The notes under the pieces: generated by a model
Told to the model about the DNA's origin: nothing
The model's input: the letters and a program-made list of their open reading frames with translations, nothing else
Databases searched by the model: none
Position numbers and translations under genes: made by a program
Shown here: positions 1-8,398 of the stretch, piece after piece
How positions within the stretch are numbered: the stretch's first letter is position 1
How the letters are laid out: the number at the start of each line of letters is the position of its first letter
Assembly: GCA_963731625.1 (NCBI GenBank)
Contig: CAVSWH010000015.1
Span: forward strand, 186,001-250,000
Origin: PALSA-555 sp963731625
GTDB taxonomy: Bacteria > Actinomycetota > Acidimicrobiia > IMCC26256 > PALSA-555
DNA length: 64,000 nt
Direction: 5' to 3'

Positions 1-2
1 TC

Positions 3-839
3 CTGCAACTTGTCGACGAGGGCAAGCTCAAGCTCGACGAGACGATCCAGCGGTGGTTCCCGCAGCTACCCGACGCGCGCCTGGTCACGATCCGCGAACT
101 CGGCAACATGAGCAGCGGGATCGACACCTACACCGACAACCCAACGTTCCAGAGCGAGTACTTCGGCGACCCGACCCGCGTCTGGACACCGCAGGAGCTC
201 GTCGCAGCGGGGACCAGCCTGCCGAGGCTCTTCGCGCCCGGCCACGGCTTCTTCTACTCGAACACCAACTTCGTCATGCTGGGCTTGATCATCGAGCAGG
301 TCACCGGGAAGCCCTACGCCCAGGTCCTCCAGAACAAGATCCTGAAGCCGCTCGGCTTGCAGCACACAATCTTCCCGGACAACAACGTCATCCCATCGCC
401 GAGCTGGCAGGGCTACACCACCCAGGGCACGAACAACGCCCAGCCGGTCAATTCCACAGCATGGAGCCCGACCTCCGCCGAGGCCGCCGGTCAGATGATC
501 TCGAATCTGGCCGACATGCTGACCTGGGCTCGGGCAGTTGGCACCGGCGCGACGCTGACGGCAGCGGCCCAGCGCGCACGCCTCCAAGGCAACCCGGCAT
601 CGACGATGGGCAACAGGGAGTACGCCTTCGCGATCGGCCACGACCACGGCTGGCTCGCCCACGACGGCGAGATTCCGGGGTTCAACGCTCAGCTGGCCTA
701 TTACCCCGCTCGTGACATCTCGATCATCGTGCTGACCAACTCCGACATCGCGAACCCGCCGACGGCCCCTGGCCCGACGCCGGCACCAGTGATCTTCGCC
801 GCGCTCGGCGCGGTCATGACGCCGGCCAACGTCCCGTAA
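3..839 (+). CDS. Serine hydrolase, class C beta-lactamase/DD-peptidase fold (5' truncated)
   Basis: This is the C-terminal 278 residues of a PF00144-type serine hydrolase that begins before the window. The reading frame is open from base 3. The segment carrying the nucleophile motif SxxK is therefore missing. What remains fits the family: a segment ending LVTIRELGNMSSG, which aligns with the usual ITIRHLLSHTSG stretch; the tyrosine motif YSN at bases 255-263; and HDGEIPGF near base 660, where the family has its H/K-x-G motif. Substrate cannot be told from sequence; esterase, peptidase and beta-lactamase activities all occur in the family. The next gene is convergent and about 470 bases away. 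Confidence 0.85.
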   Translation: MQLVDEGKLKLDETIQRWFPQLPDARLVTIRELGNMSSGIDTYTDNPTFQSEYFGDPTRVWTPQELVAAGTSLPRLFAPGHGFFYSNTNFVMLGLIIEQVTGKPYAQVLQNKILKPLGLQHTIFPDNNVIPSPSWQGYTTQGTNNAQPVNSTAWSPTSAEAAGQMISNLADMLTWARAVGTGATLTAAAQRARLQGNPASTMGNREYAFAIGHDHGWLAHDGEIPGFNAQLAYYPARDISIIVLTNSDIANPPTAPGPTPAPVIFAALGAVMTPANVP

Positions 840-926
840 TACCGCTGGGGATCCGTCGTCGTGAGACTCTGCCTGACAACGACCGCCGGCGCCAGCAATC
901 GGTTGAGATAGCGCAGACAGCGACCT

Positions 927-949
927 TGTCACCCGTCTTGTCACCAACG
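927..949 (+). repeat. 23-bp dispersed repeat, copy 1 (divergent)
   Basis: Two TGTCACC half-sites lie 12 bp apart and are followed by AACG. The architecture is the same as copies 2 and 3, with T in place of G in each half-site. It lies in intergenic DNA after the serine hydrolase. Confidence 0.4.
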
Positions 950-1246
950 GAGCCGGACTCGGCGGCCCCCGACGGACCAGCCCGCATCATCCGGATTCGT
1001 TGACCACCAGCCGTAACGATGCGGTCCGGCCCGACAGTTGGCGGACGTTTCTCAAGCCCCTCATAACCCGAAGTTGGGTGGAGCCGGTTCACCAAAGCAT
1101 GACGGTCGTCTTCGCGAGTGCTGGAAGCGACCTGGCGTGCCCTCGTCGCAGTCGCCGGCGGTCCAACGATGTCGGACGGCCTCCGATGACGTGACCGGCT
1201 AATTGGGCCTCCCGCGACTCATGACTCCTCGGGAGCCGCAAACCCT

Positions 1247-1269
1247 TGGCACCGAGAATGGCACCAACG
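1247..1269 (+). repeat. 23-bp dispersed repeat, copy 2
   Basis: TGGCACC, five bases, then TGGCACC and AACG. It matches the copy at 12746 at 21 of 23 positions. It lies just downstream of the convergent permease gene. Paired half-sites one helical turn apart resemble a protein-binding or recombinase arm site, but no integrase is visible nearby. Confidence 0.5.
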
Positions 1270-1308
1270 GAGGCGGATGACGCGTTCCTTGACGGGACTG
1301 GCTTGGGC

Positions 1309-2805
1309 CTATAGCGGCGGAGCTGCTCGACCGTCGGTCGACTTCCACGCCGGCTTGCGGAACCGGTTCAGCAGGAACGGCGGGAGGACCCCAATCACCA
1401 GGATCCCAGCGAGGATCAGCGAGGCGTACACGAGCGGATTCGAGTGGCCGAACTGTGACGGCGAGACGAACCCGATCACGAGCGCCAGCAGGGACGATGC
1501 GGTCCCGACCACGCACAGCAGGCCGAGCAGCGGAGCCCGATACCCGCGAGCGCGGTTCGGTTGCGAGCGACGCAGCTTCACCGCCGCGACGAACATCAGC
1601 ACGTACATGATCAGGTACACCTGCGTGGCCATCGCTACGAAGATCCAGTAGTCGCGTGAGACGTCCGGCACGAACGCATAGAGGAAGGCGATGAGCGTGA
1701 TCACGACGCCCTGCGCCGAGAGGATCCGCACCTCGATTCCCTTCCCGTTGACTCGCTGGAAGTAAAGGGGGAGGAAGCCCTGCTCACGGCCGATCCTGAG
1801 AAGACCTTCGGACGGGCCGTCCAGCCACGCCATCATCCCGGCGAGCGCACCGACGGCTAGAGCGATGGCGATCAGCGGCGTCGCGAACGCGAGGCCGAAG
1901 TGTCCGAGGAGGCTGTCGAAGGCCTGCATGACACCCGCCGTGAAGCTGATCTGATGCGAGGGGACCACCCACACGATCGCGAGCGTCGGGAGGATGAAGA
2001 CGGCGAGGACCAGCCCCATGGCGAGGAAGATGGACTTCGGGAACTCGCGACCGGGGTTCCGGAGCTCGTCGACGTGCACGGCGTTGATTTCGATGCCGGC
2101 ATAGGTGAAGAAGCTGTTGACGATCAGCACGACGCTCGCGAGTCCGGTCCAGGCCGGCAGGATCTGGTGCGTGGTCATCGGCGCGGCCGAGTGGTTCCCC
2201 TGGAGCAGATAGGCGACGCCGAGCGCGACGAGGATCGCCCCGGGGATCAGGGTCCCGACGAGGGTGCCGCTCGACGACAACGCGGCCACGAGGCCCAACC
2301 CGCGCGAGGACAGGAGAACCCCGCCCCAGAACAGGATGATGATGATCGCGGCGGTGTAGACGCCGTTACTCGCGAGCTGCGGCGCGATCACGTAGGCGAG
2401 CGTCGCGCCGACGAAGGCGAGGAGCGCCGGATAGTAGAAGATCGTCTGGGCGAACTCGCACCACACCGCGAGTAGTCCCATTGGCGCCGAGATTCCTTCG
2501 CGCACCCAGTTGTAGACACCGCCCGGCCAGCCCGACGCGAGCTCTGCGGCGACAAGTGACACCGGTACCAAGAAGACGAGGGCGGGGAGGACGTAGAGGA
2601 AGACTGAGGCGAGACCCAGCACCGACATCGCCGGTGCCGACCCGAGGTAGCCGACCGAACCCACCGTCATCATCGCCAGCGTGGTCCAAGCGATATATCG
2701 CCGACCCGGTGGGCGCGCCGCGCCGTGGACCAGACGCGGGGCGCCGTGATCTCGAGCGCCGGCAGCGGGCGTCGCTCGCGGCTGCCGGCGCCTCCGCACC
2801 CACAT
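1309..2805 (-). CDS. APC-superfamily amino acid permease, GadC/YjeM-like antiporter type
   Basis: Integral membrane transporter of about 500 residues with roughly 12 hydrophobic helices. The N-terminal core runs TTLAMMTVGSVGYLGSAP, then a first-helix/loop region with ELASGWPGGVYNWV, the glycine-rich segment seen in glutamate/GABA-antiporter-type APC proteins. An acidic stretch, ELRNPGREFPKS, sits at the usual cytoplasmic loop. The predicted role is uptake or exchange of amino acids or amines. The first 38 residues are Arg/Pro-rich and unlike a transporter N-terminus, so the true start may lie a little inside. No GTG alternative is evident. It stands alone, divergent from the cyclase/ATPase gene. 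Confidence 0.85.
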   Translation of the reverse strand: MWVRRRRQPRATPAAGARDHGAPRLVHGAARPPGRRYIAWTTLAMMTVGSVGYLGSAPAMSVLGLASVFLYVLPALVFLVPVSLVAAELASGWPGGVYNWVREGISAPMGLLAVWCEFAQTIFYYPALLAFVGATLAYVIAPQLASNGVYTAAIIIILFWGGVLLSSRGLGLVAALSSSGTLVGTLIPGAILVALGVAYLLQGNHSAAPMTTHQILPAWTGLASVVLIVNSFFTYAGIEINAVHVDELRNPGREFPKSIFLAMGLVLAVFILPTLAIVWVVPSHQISFTAGVMQAFDSLLGHFGLAFATPLIAIALAVGALAGMMAWLDGPSEGLLRIGREQGFLPLYFQRVNGKGIEVRILSAQGVVITLIAFLYAFVPDVSRDYWIFVAMATQVYLIMYVLMFVAAVKLRRSQPNRARGYRAPLLGLLCVVGTASSLLALVIGFVSPSQFGHSNPLVYASLILAGILVIGVLPPFLLNRFRKPAWKSTDGRAAPPL

Positions 2806-3069
2806 GGATCACCCTCGCGGTCTCGAGGTGGGGATCAGCTGGCGGGGTGCGCCCGAAGACGTTGGTTCGCCCGTCGCCGAATCGCTCCGGAAACCGTGGA
2901 TCTTCGCGCGTCCGACCAGCGCCGCGAAACCACCGGGCGGGTGCAGAGTGGCGAGCAGCTCGGTGAGGTCCTTCACCATCGGATCAACTTGACTTGCGAT
3001 CTGCGGGATCGCGTCGTCTGGGACGATGGCTGAGGCAGGCGACGTTGCGGGCCCCATAGCATTTGTCCG

Positions 3070-6000
3070 ATGAGCGAGGTCGGTGACCGACGGGCTGGGA
3101 CTGTCACGGTCGTCTTCACCGACCTCGTCGATTCCACATCGCTGCGCCAAGACCTCGGTGACGATCGTGCTGACGAGATCCGGCGCGAGCACGACCAGAT
3201 CGTCCGACGGGCGACCTCGGAGCACGGTGGAACCGAGGTCAAGGCGCTCGGTGACGGATTCATGCTGTCGTTTCACGCCGCGGCGGAGGCCGTCGCCGCG
3301 GCAATCGCGGTGCAGCAGGGCGTCGCCCAGTTCGCTCGCCGATCCGCCGTCCCGGTATCGGTCCGCATCGGCGCGAGCGCCGGCGATGTCGTGTGGGAGG
3401 ACGGCGACTGCTTCGGTACCCCAGTTGTTGAGGCGAGCCGCCTCTGCGACTTTGCGGTAGGCAAGCAGATCGTCGTGAGCGACGTGGTCCGGCTCCTCGC
3501 GGGCTCGCGAGGCGATCATCACTTCAGCCCGATCGGCCCGGTCGATCTCAAGGGCCTGAGCAGCTCGGTCAGCGCCTCAGAGGTCGCGTGGGAGGCACCC
3601 GCCGACGAGGGCATCGCGCTGCCCGGCGCACTGCGAGCGGGAGAGAACCGTCGATTTGTCGGGCGTGTGGCGGCTCGCGATCAGCTCACGTCGGCTTGGA
3701 AGGACGTGGCAACGGGTGCCCGGCGTGTCGCACTCATCTCCGGTGAGCCAGGTGTTGGCAAGACGCGGCTCGCGGCCGAAGTCGCGCGTGCAGCGCACAC
3801 GGAGGGAGCCACCGTCCTCTACGGTCGATGCGACGAGGAGCTCGGCGTCCCGTACCAGCCCTTTTTCGAGGCCCTGCGACCCTACGTCGGCGCGTGCTCA
3901 CCCGATGAGCTCGCGGAGCAGGTCGCTCCGCACGGCGGCGATCTCGCACGGCTGCTGCCGCAGATCGCCGAACGGGTTCCCGACTTGCCCGACCCTCTGC
4001 GGGCCGACCCTGAGACCGAGCGCTTCCGCCTCTTCGAAGCGATCACGTCCTTCCTGACCCGGATGGGATCGGCTCACGCCGTCGTGCTCGTACTCGACGA
4101 TCTGCACTGGGCGGCGAAGCCCACTCTCCTCTTGCTGCGGCATCTCGCGACCGCCGACGCGTCTCCGGCGCTGCTGATCCTCGGCACGTATCGCGAGACG
4201 GACCTCAGCCGGACGCACCCCTTAGCCGAGATGCTCGCGGACCTTCGTCGGAGCGACGACGTCGACCGGGTCGGCTTGCACGGACTTGACCTCGCGGAGG
4301 TCGAGGAGTTTGTGACGACCGCAGCCGGTCACGTTCTCGACGACGACGGCGAACGACTGGTCCGATTGCTCTATGACGAGACTGATGGCAACCCCTTCTT
4401 CATAGGGCAAGTGCTGCAGCATCTCGTCGAGTCGGGAGCCATCGTCGACCGCGACGGTCGATGGGTCCCGGGAAAACCCCCGGACGAGATCGGCATTCCC
4501 GAGGGCGTCCGAGAAGTCGTGGGTCGACGTTTGGCGCGTCTGCGAGTGTCGACCAACGAGGTGATGGCAGCCGCCGCCGTCATCGGACGGGACTTCGACC
4601 GCGACGTGCTGACACGCGCCACGGACGTCGACCCGGAGGCAGTACTCGACGCGCTCGAGGAGGCTGAGGAGGCGAACCTGGTCGCGGTCATCGGCGGTCG
4701 GGGAGGTCGCTACAGCTTCGTGCACGCGATCGTTCGATCGACGTTGTACGAGGAGATCCCGACAACGCGGCGGCTTCGTCTTCATCGGCGCATCGGCGAG
4801 ACTTTGGAGGCGAGCGATGCAGACCGCCACCTCGACGAGCTCGCCTATCACTTCGCAGAGGCGGCGGCCCTGGGTGAGACCGATCGGGCGATCGGCTACG
4901 GGCGGCGCGCCGCGGAGCGTGCAATTGGACGACTCGCGTACGAGGAAGCCGCTGCTGACTTCGAACGCGCGCTCACGACACTCGATCCCACGAGTCGTGA
5001 GGACCGCGAACATCGAGCCGAGCTCCTTGTCGAGCTCGGTCGCGTGCTGTGGACCTTCGGTGAGCGACTCCCGGCACGGCAGCGGCTGGCCGAGGCGCGC
5101 ACCTTGTCGCTCGAGGTGCACCGCCCCGACCTGCTCGCCGAGGCCGCGATCACGAGCGGCGGCGTCCGCGCCTGGACGGAGGCCGGCCGGGTTGACGAGC
5201 CCCTCGTTGAACTGTTGGAAGAGGCCCTGGCGGAGCTGCCGGCCGGAGACTTGGGCCTTCGCGCCATGGCGATGGCACGGCTGGCAGCGGAGCTCTACTT
5301 CCTCACTGGTTCCGTCGAACGCCGGAGCGCCCTGATCGCGGACGCACTGGCTATGGCGCGCCGGATCGGCGACGGCCAGACGCTCGCCTACGTCCTTGGG
5401 GCAGCTCACTGGGGAATCTTCATGCCGGGAAACGCTCAAGCACGCGAGGCGATCGCCCAAGAAATGCTGTCGCACTCCGAAGCGTCCGGAGACCGCAACC
5501 ACGAAGCAGCGGCGCACTCCTGGCTCTTCACCGACCTCGTCGAGCTCGGAGACATTCCTGCGGCCACCGAACAGGCCGAGCTCGAGTTCGCGCTCGCCGA
5601 GGAGTTGCGCCAACCCGAGCTCCGCTGGGGAGCGCTGATCCACAAATCCGCACTGGCGCTGCTCCATGGCGAGCTCGACGAAGGCCAGAGCCTCGCCGAG
5701 GAGGCGCTCGCGCTCAGTGAACGCGTCGGCATCCAAAGCGGGCTGCAGATGTACGGGGTCGCCGATATCGCGCTCCGACGCTTGCGCGGCGGACTCGAGG
5801 AGCTCGTACCGCTCGCCCAAGCGATGGTCGAGGAGTACCCGCTCGTGCCGGCGTGGCGATCGGGGCTGGCGTACGTCTACCGGGAGCTCGGGCTGCGTGA
5901 AGAGGCACGAGAGCAGCTCGAGTTCTTGGCCGCCGACGACTTCGCCCGGCTGACGTTCGACGGCAACTGGACCGTCGGAGCCGCCATCTTGTCGACCGTG

Positions 6001-6396
6001 TGCCACATGGTTGGCGACAAGCGTCGCGCTGCGGTGCTGTACGAGAGGTTCAGCCCGCTCGAGGATTGCTTCGTCGGCGCAGGCCTGCCGGCGGACATCC
6101 TCGGTTCTGCCCACCACTTCCTGATGCTCCTGGCGGCAACCACCAGAGAGTGGGACCGCTTCGACCGCCACGCCGCTCAGGCTCTGTCACGACACGAGTC
6201 GATGGACGCCAGACCATGGCTCGCGACGACACAGGTCGACATCGCAAGTGTGCTTGTCGAGCGGGGATTCGACGGGGACGCCGTGCGGGCCGACGAACTG
6301 CTCCGGGCCTGCCTCACAACGTGCGCCGAAATCGGCATGCCGGCACTGGCAAGGCGAGCCGAAGCCGTTCATGAAGGACTGCCTCGAAGTCCGTGA
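3070..6396 (+). CDS. Class III nucleotide cyclase domain fused to AAA ATPase and TPR-like repeats
   Basis: Large signal-transduction protein of 1108 residues. The N-terminus (about 10-175) is a class III adenylate/guanylate cyclase homology domain with FTDLVDSTSLR and KALGDGFMLSF, containing the metal-binding Asp residues. A STAND/AAA-type ATPase follows, with Walker A GEPGVGKTRL near residue 225 and Walker B VVLVLDDLHWA near 338. The long C-terminus is a helical, Ala/Glu/Leu-rich TPR-like array. No DNA-binding HTH is evident at the end. Such fusions are abundant in actinobacteria and their ligands are mostly unknown. Whether it controls the HxD locus 130 bases downstream on the same strand is not shown. 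Confidence 0.9.
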   Translation: MSEVGDRRAGTVTVVFTDLVDSTSLRQDLGDDRADEIRREHDQIVRRATSEHGGTEVKALGDGFMLSFHAAAEAVAAAIAVQQGVAQFARRSAVPVSVRIGASAGDVVWEDGDCFGTPVVEASRLCDFAVGKQIVVSDVVRLLAGSRGDHHFSPIGPVDLKGLSSSVSASEVAWEAPADEGIALPGALRAGENRRFVGRVAARDQLTSAWKDVATGARRVALISGEPGVGKTRLAAEVARAAHTEGATVLYGRCDEELGVPYQPFFEALRPYVGACSPDELAEQVAPHGGDLARLLPQIAERVPDLPDPLRADPETERFRLFEAITSFLTRMGSAHAVVLVLDDLHWAAKPTLLLLRHLATADASPALLILGTYRETDLSRTHPLAEMLADLRRSDDVDRVGLHGLDLAEVEEFVTTAAGHVLDDDGERLVRLLYDETDGNPFFIGQVLQHLVESGAIVDRDGRWVPGKPPDEIGIPEGVREVVGRRLARLRVSTNEVMAAAAVIGRDFDRDVLTRATDVDPEAVLDALEEAEEANLVAVIGGRGGRYSFVHAIVRSTLYEEIPTTRRLRLHRRIGETLEASDADRHLDELAYHFAEAAALGETDRAIGYGRRAAERAIGRLAYEEAAADFERALTTLDPTSREDREHRAELLVELGRVLWTFGERLPARQRLAEARTLSLEVHRPDLLAEAAITSGGVRAWTEAGRVDEPLVELLEEALAELPAGDLGLRAMAMARLAAELYFLTGSVERRSALIADALAMARRIGDGQTLAYVLGAAHWGIFMPGNAQAREAIAQEMLSHSEASGDRNHEAAAHSWLFTDLVELGDIPAATEQAELEFALAEELRQPELRWGALIHKSALALLHGELDEGQSLAEEALALSERVGIQSGLQMYGVADIALRRLRGGLEELVPLAQAMVEEYPLVPAWRSGLAYVYRELGLREEAREQLEFLAADDFARLTFDGNWTVGAAILSTVCHMVGDKRRAAVLYERFSPLEDCFVGAGLPADILGSAHHFLMLLAATTREWDRFDRHAAQALSRHESMDARPWLATTQVDIASVLVERGFDGDAVRADELLRACLTTCAEIGMPALARRAEAVHEGLPRSP

Positions 6397-6510
6397 GGTC
6401 CGGGCGACCTCGGTTCCCCCGGCATGTCACCGCTGTTCGAGACGCCGAGGACCTCGCAAGGACAAGCTTCGTTTCTTGTCGGGTCAGCACCGTGCTACAA
6501 CACGGCAACA

Positions 6511-6519
6511 AGGAGGAGG
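6511..6519 (+). promoter_or_regulatory. Strong Shine-Dalgarno that fixes the HxD protein start
   Basis: AGGAGGAGG lies nine bases before the GTG at 6529. This is one of the best ribosome-binding sites in the window. It favours the GTG start over the ATG at 6424, which has no such site and would add 35 residues ahead of the Tat signal. Confidence 0.7.
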
Positions 6520-6528
6520 TCACCGCTG

Positions 6529-7119
6529 GTGGGGGACGACAAGGCCGCCGACGACCGGGCAGAGCGAACACGACAGTTCACGCGCCGGGCGCTTCTCCAA
6601 GCGGGCCTCGCGGTCCCGGCCGCCTACGCCCTCGGCCGCCAGCTCCCTGGTGTGGGTCCTCAGCTGCACGCGAGTCAAACGCACACCGACACCCCTCACC
6701 AGGACACCCCCCACCTGGACAGTCACGGCGATGCCGGGCACAGCGACGTCACGTTCGCCGATATGCACGCGGACGCGACTCCCCACCTCGACGTCCCCAG
6801 TACGCACCTCGACCACACCGACGCAGCGCTCGGACACGCGGACAGCAACATTGCTGACATGCCGCACCTCGACCATACCGACGCAGTACATATCGACACC
6901 AGTGTCGGCCACGTGGACGGCCCTGGACCTCACACCGACACCCATACCGACACCCCCCATGGCGATACCGACCACACCGACGTGGCGCACCTCGACACCG
7001 CACACGCCGACACGCCCCACGGCGATTCCACCGGCGCACACACTGACGCTCCCCACGCCGACCACACGGACAGTGGCGCGGCGTCGGCCACTCAGGTGTC
7101 GTCGCGCTTCACAGGATGA
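6529..7119 (+). CDS. Tat-exported His-Xaa-Asp repeat protein, candidate substrate of the adjacent radical SAM enzyme
   Basis: A protein of 196 residues and not a family I can name. Residues 1-45 carry a twin-arginine-like signal: FTRRALLQAG with Arg19-Arg20, a hydrophobic run to about residue 36, then Pro/Gly. From residue 52 to 181 the chain is almost entirely short repeats of His-x-Asp. I count 24 HxD units, with x being T, L, G, A, S, Q, I or V, plus FAD and IAD in register. Linkers are mostly T-P, A-P or S/T/G/A residues. The core has no Cys, Lys, Arg or Trp. The tail ends SSRFTG. The gene is followed at 52 bp by a radical SAM/SPASM enzyme that ends in the same motif, so a modified peptide or protein precursor is the leading inference. 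Direct metal binding by His/Asp is the alternative. Confidence 0.8.
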   Translation: MGDDKAADDRAERTRQFTRRALLQAGLAVPAAYALGRQLPGVGPQLHASQTHTDTPHQDTPHLDSHGDAGHSDVTFADMHADATPHLDVPSTHLDHTDAALGHADSNIADMPHLDHTDAVHIDTSVGHVDGPGPHTDTHTDTPHGDTDHTDVAHLDTAHADTPHGDSTGAHTDAPHADHTDSGAASATQVSSRFTG

Positions 7120-7175
7120 GTGAGGCACACGGCCAGGCCGATACGCGGGCCGAATCCGGAGACGAGTCTCCGTGA
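7116..7175 (+). CDS. Possible 19-codon coupling ORF between the HxD gene and the radical SAM gene
   Basis: An ATG overlaps the HxD stop codon (ATGA at 7116-7119). The 19-codon frame MSEAHGQADTRAESGDESP ends in a TGA that overlaps the GTG start of the radical SAM gene (GTGA at 7172-7175). It has no strong ribosome-binding site of its own. It could act as a translational relay between the two genes or be chance. The peptide has no recognisable function. Confidence 0.25.
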   Translation: MSEAHGQADTRAESGDESP

Positions 7176-8398
7176 GCGTGGAGCTGCGGCCGCTCGGCGT
7201 GGCGTGCAACATCCAGTGCCAGTACTGCTACCAGAACCCCCAGCGCGACGCCGGCAACGTTCCGCGCTCGTATGACCTGGAGGCGATGAAGGCGGCCGTC
7301 GAGCGGGAGGGCGGCGGGTTCACGCTGTTCGGCGGCGAGGCGCTACTGGTTCCAGAGGACGACCTTGAGGCGTTGTGGGCGTGGGGGCTCGAGCGCTACG
7401 GGACCAACGCCTTGCAGACCAACGGGGTGCTCATCAACGACGCGCACCTCCGGATGTTCCGCCAATACCGAGTGCAGGTGGGGATCAGCATCGACGGCCC
7501 GGGGGAGTTGAACGACGCCCGCTGGGCCGGCACGCTCGAGCGGACCCGTGAGGCGACGGCCAAGACAGAAGCCGCGATCGCCCGGCTCTGCCAGGAGGGT
7601 CTCCCGCCGAGCCTCATCGTCACGGTGCACCGGGGCAACGCCACGGCGGAGAAGCTGCCTCGTATGCACAGGTGGCTTCGCGAGCTCGAGTCGAAGGGCG
7701 TCACGTCGGCGCGTCTCCACGTGTTGGAAGTCGACGACGCCGCCGTCGCGGCGACCTATGCACTGTCGACCGAGGAGAATCTGGCGGCGTTCTTGAGCTT
7801 TGCCGCCCTCGAGTCAGAGCTGACGACGCTGCACTTCGATGTCTTCGACGACGTCCGCAACCTGCTGCGCGGGACCGACGATCAGACCACCTGCGTGTGG
7901 AACGCCTGCGACCCGTACACGACGCGAGCGGTGCGTGGCGTGGAGGGGCACGGACAGGCCAGCAACTGCGGGCGGACCAACAAGGATGGGATCGACTTCC
8001 TCAAGAGTCCCACCGAGGGCTTCGAGCGCTACCTGGCGCTGTACCACACGCCCCAGGAGCACGGAGGGTGCGCCGGCTGCCGCTTCTTCTTGATGTGCAA
8101 GGGCCAGTGTCCGGGGACGGCGATCGACGGCGACTGGCGCAATCGCACACGCGATTGCGAACTGTGGAAGGGCCTCTTCCGCCACTTCGAGGACGAGCTG
8201 CTCGATGCGCGCGAATCTCCGGTCTCCGTCCGCCCCGAGCGGGGTGAACTCGAGGCCGCGTTCGTCCGACTGTGGGCCCAGGGTCAGACGACGACGATCG
8301 CCGGCGTCACCAGGATTCTGACCGACCAGCACGGAGTGACGAGCGAGAACGGTCACGGCGACGCGCCGCACGGCGACGTGCCCCACGGCGATGCCTGA
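7172..8398 (+). CDS. Radical SAM/SPASM enzyme with a C-terminal HGD-repeat tail
   Basis: A 408-residue putative peptide-modifying enzyme. The radical SAM cluster motif CNIQCQYC (Cys12, 16, 19) sits very near the N-terminus, followed by GGEALL as the GGE-like SAM motif. The C-terminal SPASM region has Cys241, 246 and 266 and then CAGCRFFLMCKGQC (Cys300, 303, 309, 313; spacing Cx2Cx5Cx3C) and Cys329, enough for auxiliary 4Fe-4S clusters. Uniquely, the last residues contain three HGD units with His395, 400 and 405 exactly five apart, copying the HxD pattern of the upstream protein. SPASM proteins such as those for sactipeptides, cyclophanes and quinohemoproteins modify peptide side chains; the linkage made here is unknown. 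The stop overlaps the next start by 8 bp. Confidence 0.9.
   Translation: MSVELRPLGVACNIQCQYCYQNPQRDAGNVPRSYDLEAMKAAVEREGGGFTLFGGEALLVPEDDLEALWAWGLERYGTNALQTNGVLINDAHLRMFRQYRVQVGISIDGPGELNDARWAGTLERTREATAKTEAAIARLCQEGLPPSLIVTVHRGNATAEKLPRMHRWLRELESKGVTSARLHVLEVDDAAVAATYALSTEENLAAFLSFAALESELTTLHFDVFDDVRNLLRGTDDQTTCVWNACDPYTTRAVRGVEGHGQASNCGRTNKDGIDFLKSPTEGFERYLALYHTPQEHGGCAGCRFFLMCKGQCPGTAIDGDWRNRTRDCELWKGLFRHFEDELLDARESPVSVRPERGELEAAFVRLWAQGQTTTIAGVTRILTDQHGVTSENGHGDAPHGDVPHGDA

Larger units (their letters stand above)
840..1308. other. Non-coding stretch with two copies of a 23-bp repeat
   Basis: No credible gene is seen between the serine hydrolase and the convergent permease. The stretch holds two of the three copies of the TGKCACC-N5-YGKCACC-AACG repeat (927 and 1247). 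It also holds CTCATAACCCGAAG at 1060-1073, which resembles the anticodon-loop and 3' stem part of a CAT-anticodon tRNA. The flanks do not fold as a tRNA. Confidence 0.5.

Noticed and set aside
1060..1073. Possible tRNA gene (CTCATAACCCGAAG)
   Set aside because: The 5' anticodon stem, D arm and T arm do not pair; kept only as a possible recombination remnant, not as a tRNA.
1900..2475. A 191-residue open frame rich in Glu, Arg and Gly opposite the permease gene
   Set aside because: It is the antisense of the permease gene; the composition is a mirror of GC-rich membrane-protein codons and it has no domain.
4222..6171. A 649-residue open frame antisense to the cyclase/ATPase gene
   Set aside because: The sense frame has clear cyclase and ATPase motifs; the antisense frame shows only low-complexity residues.
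6700..7080. HxD repeats as a CRISPR or tandem DNA repeat
   Set aside because: The repetition is at protein level (CAC/CAT-NNN-GAC codons) with variable spacing; no conserved DNA unit or spacer structure.
6424..7119. HxD protein starting at ATG 6424
   Set aside because: The GTG at 6529 has a strong AGGAGG and places the twin-arginine motif at a usual distance from the N-terminus.
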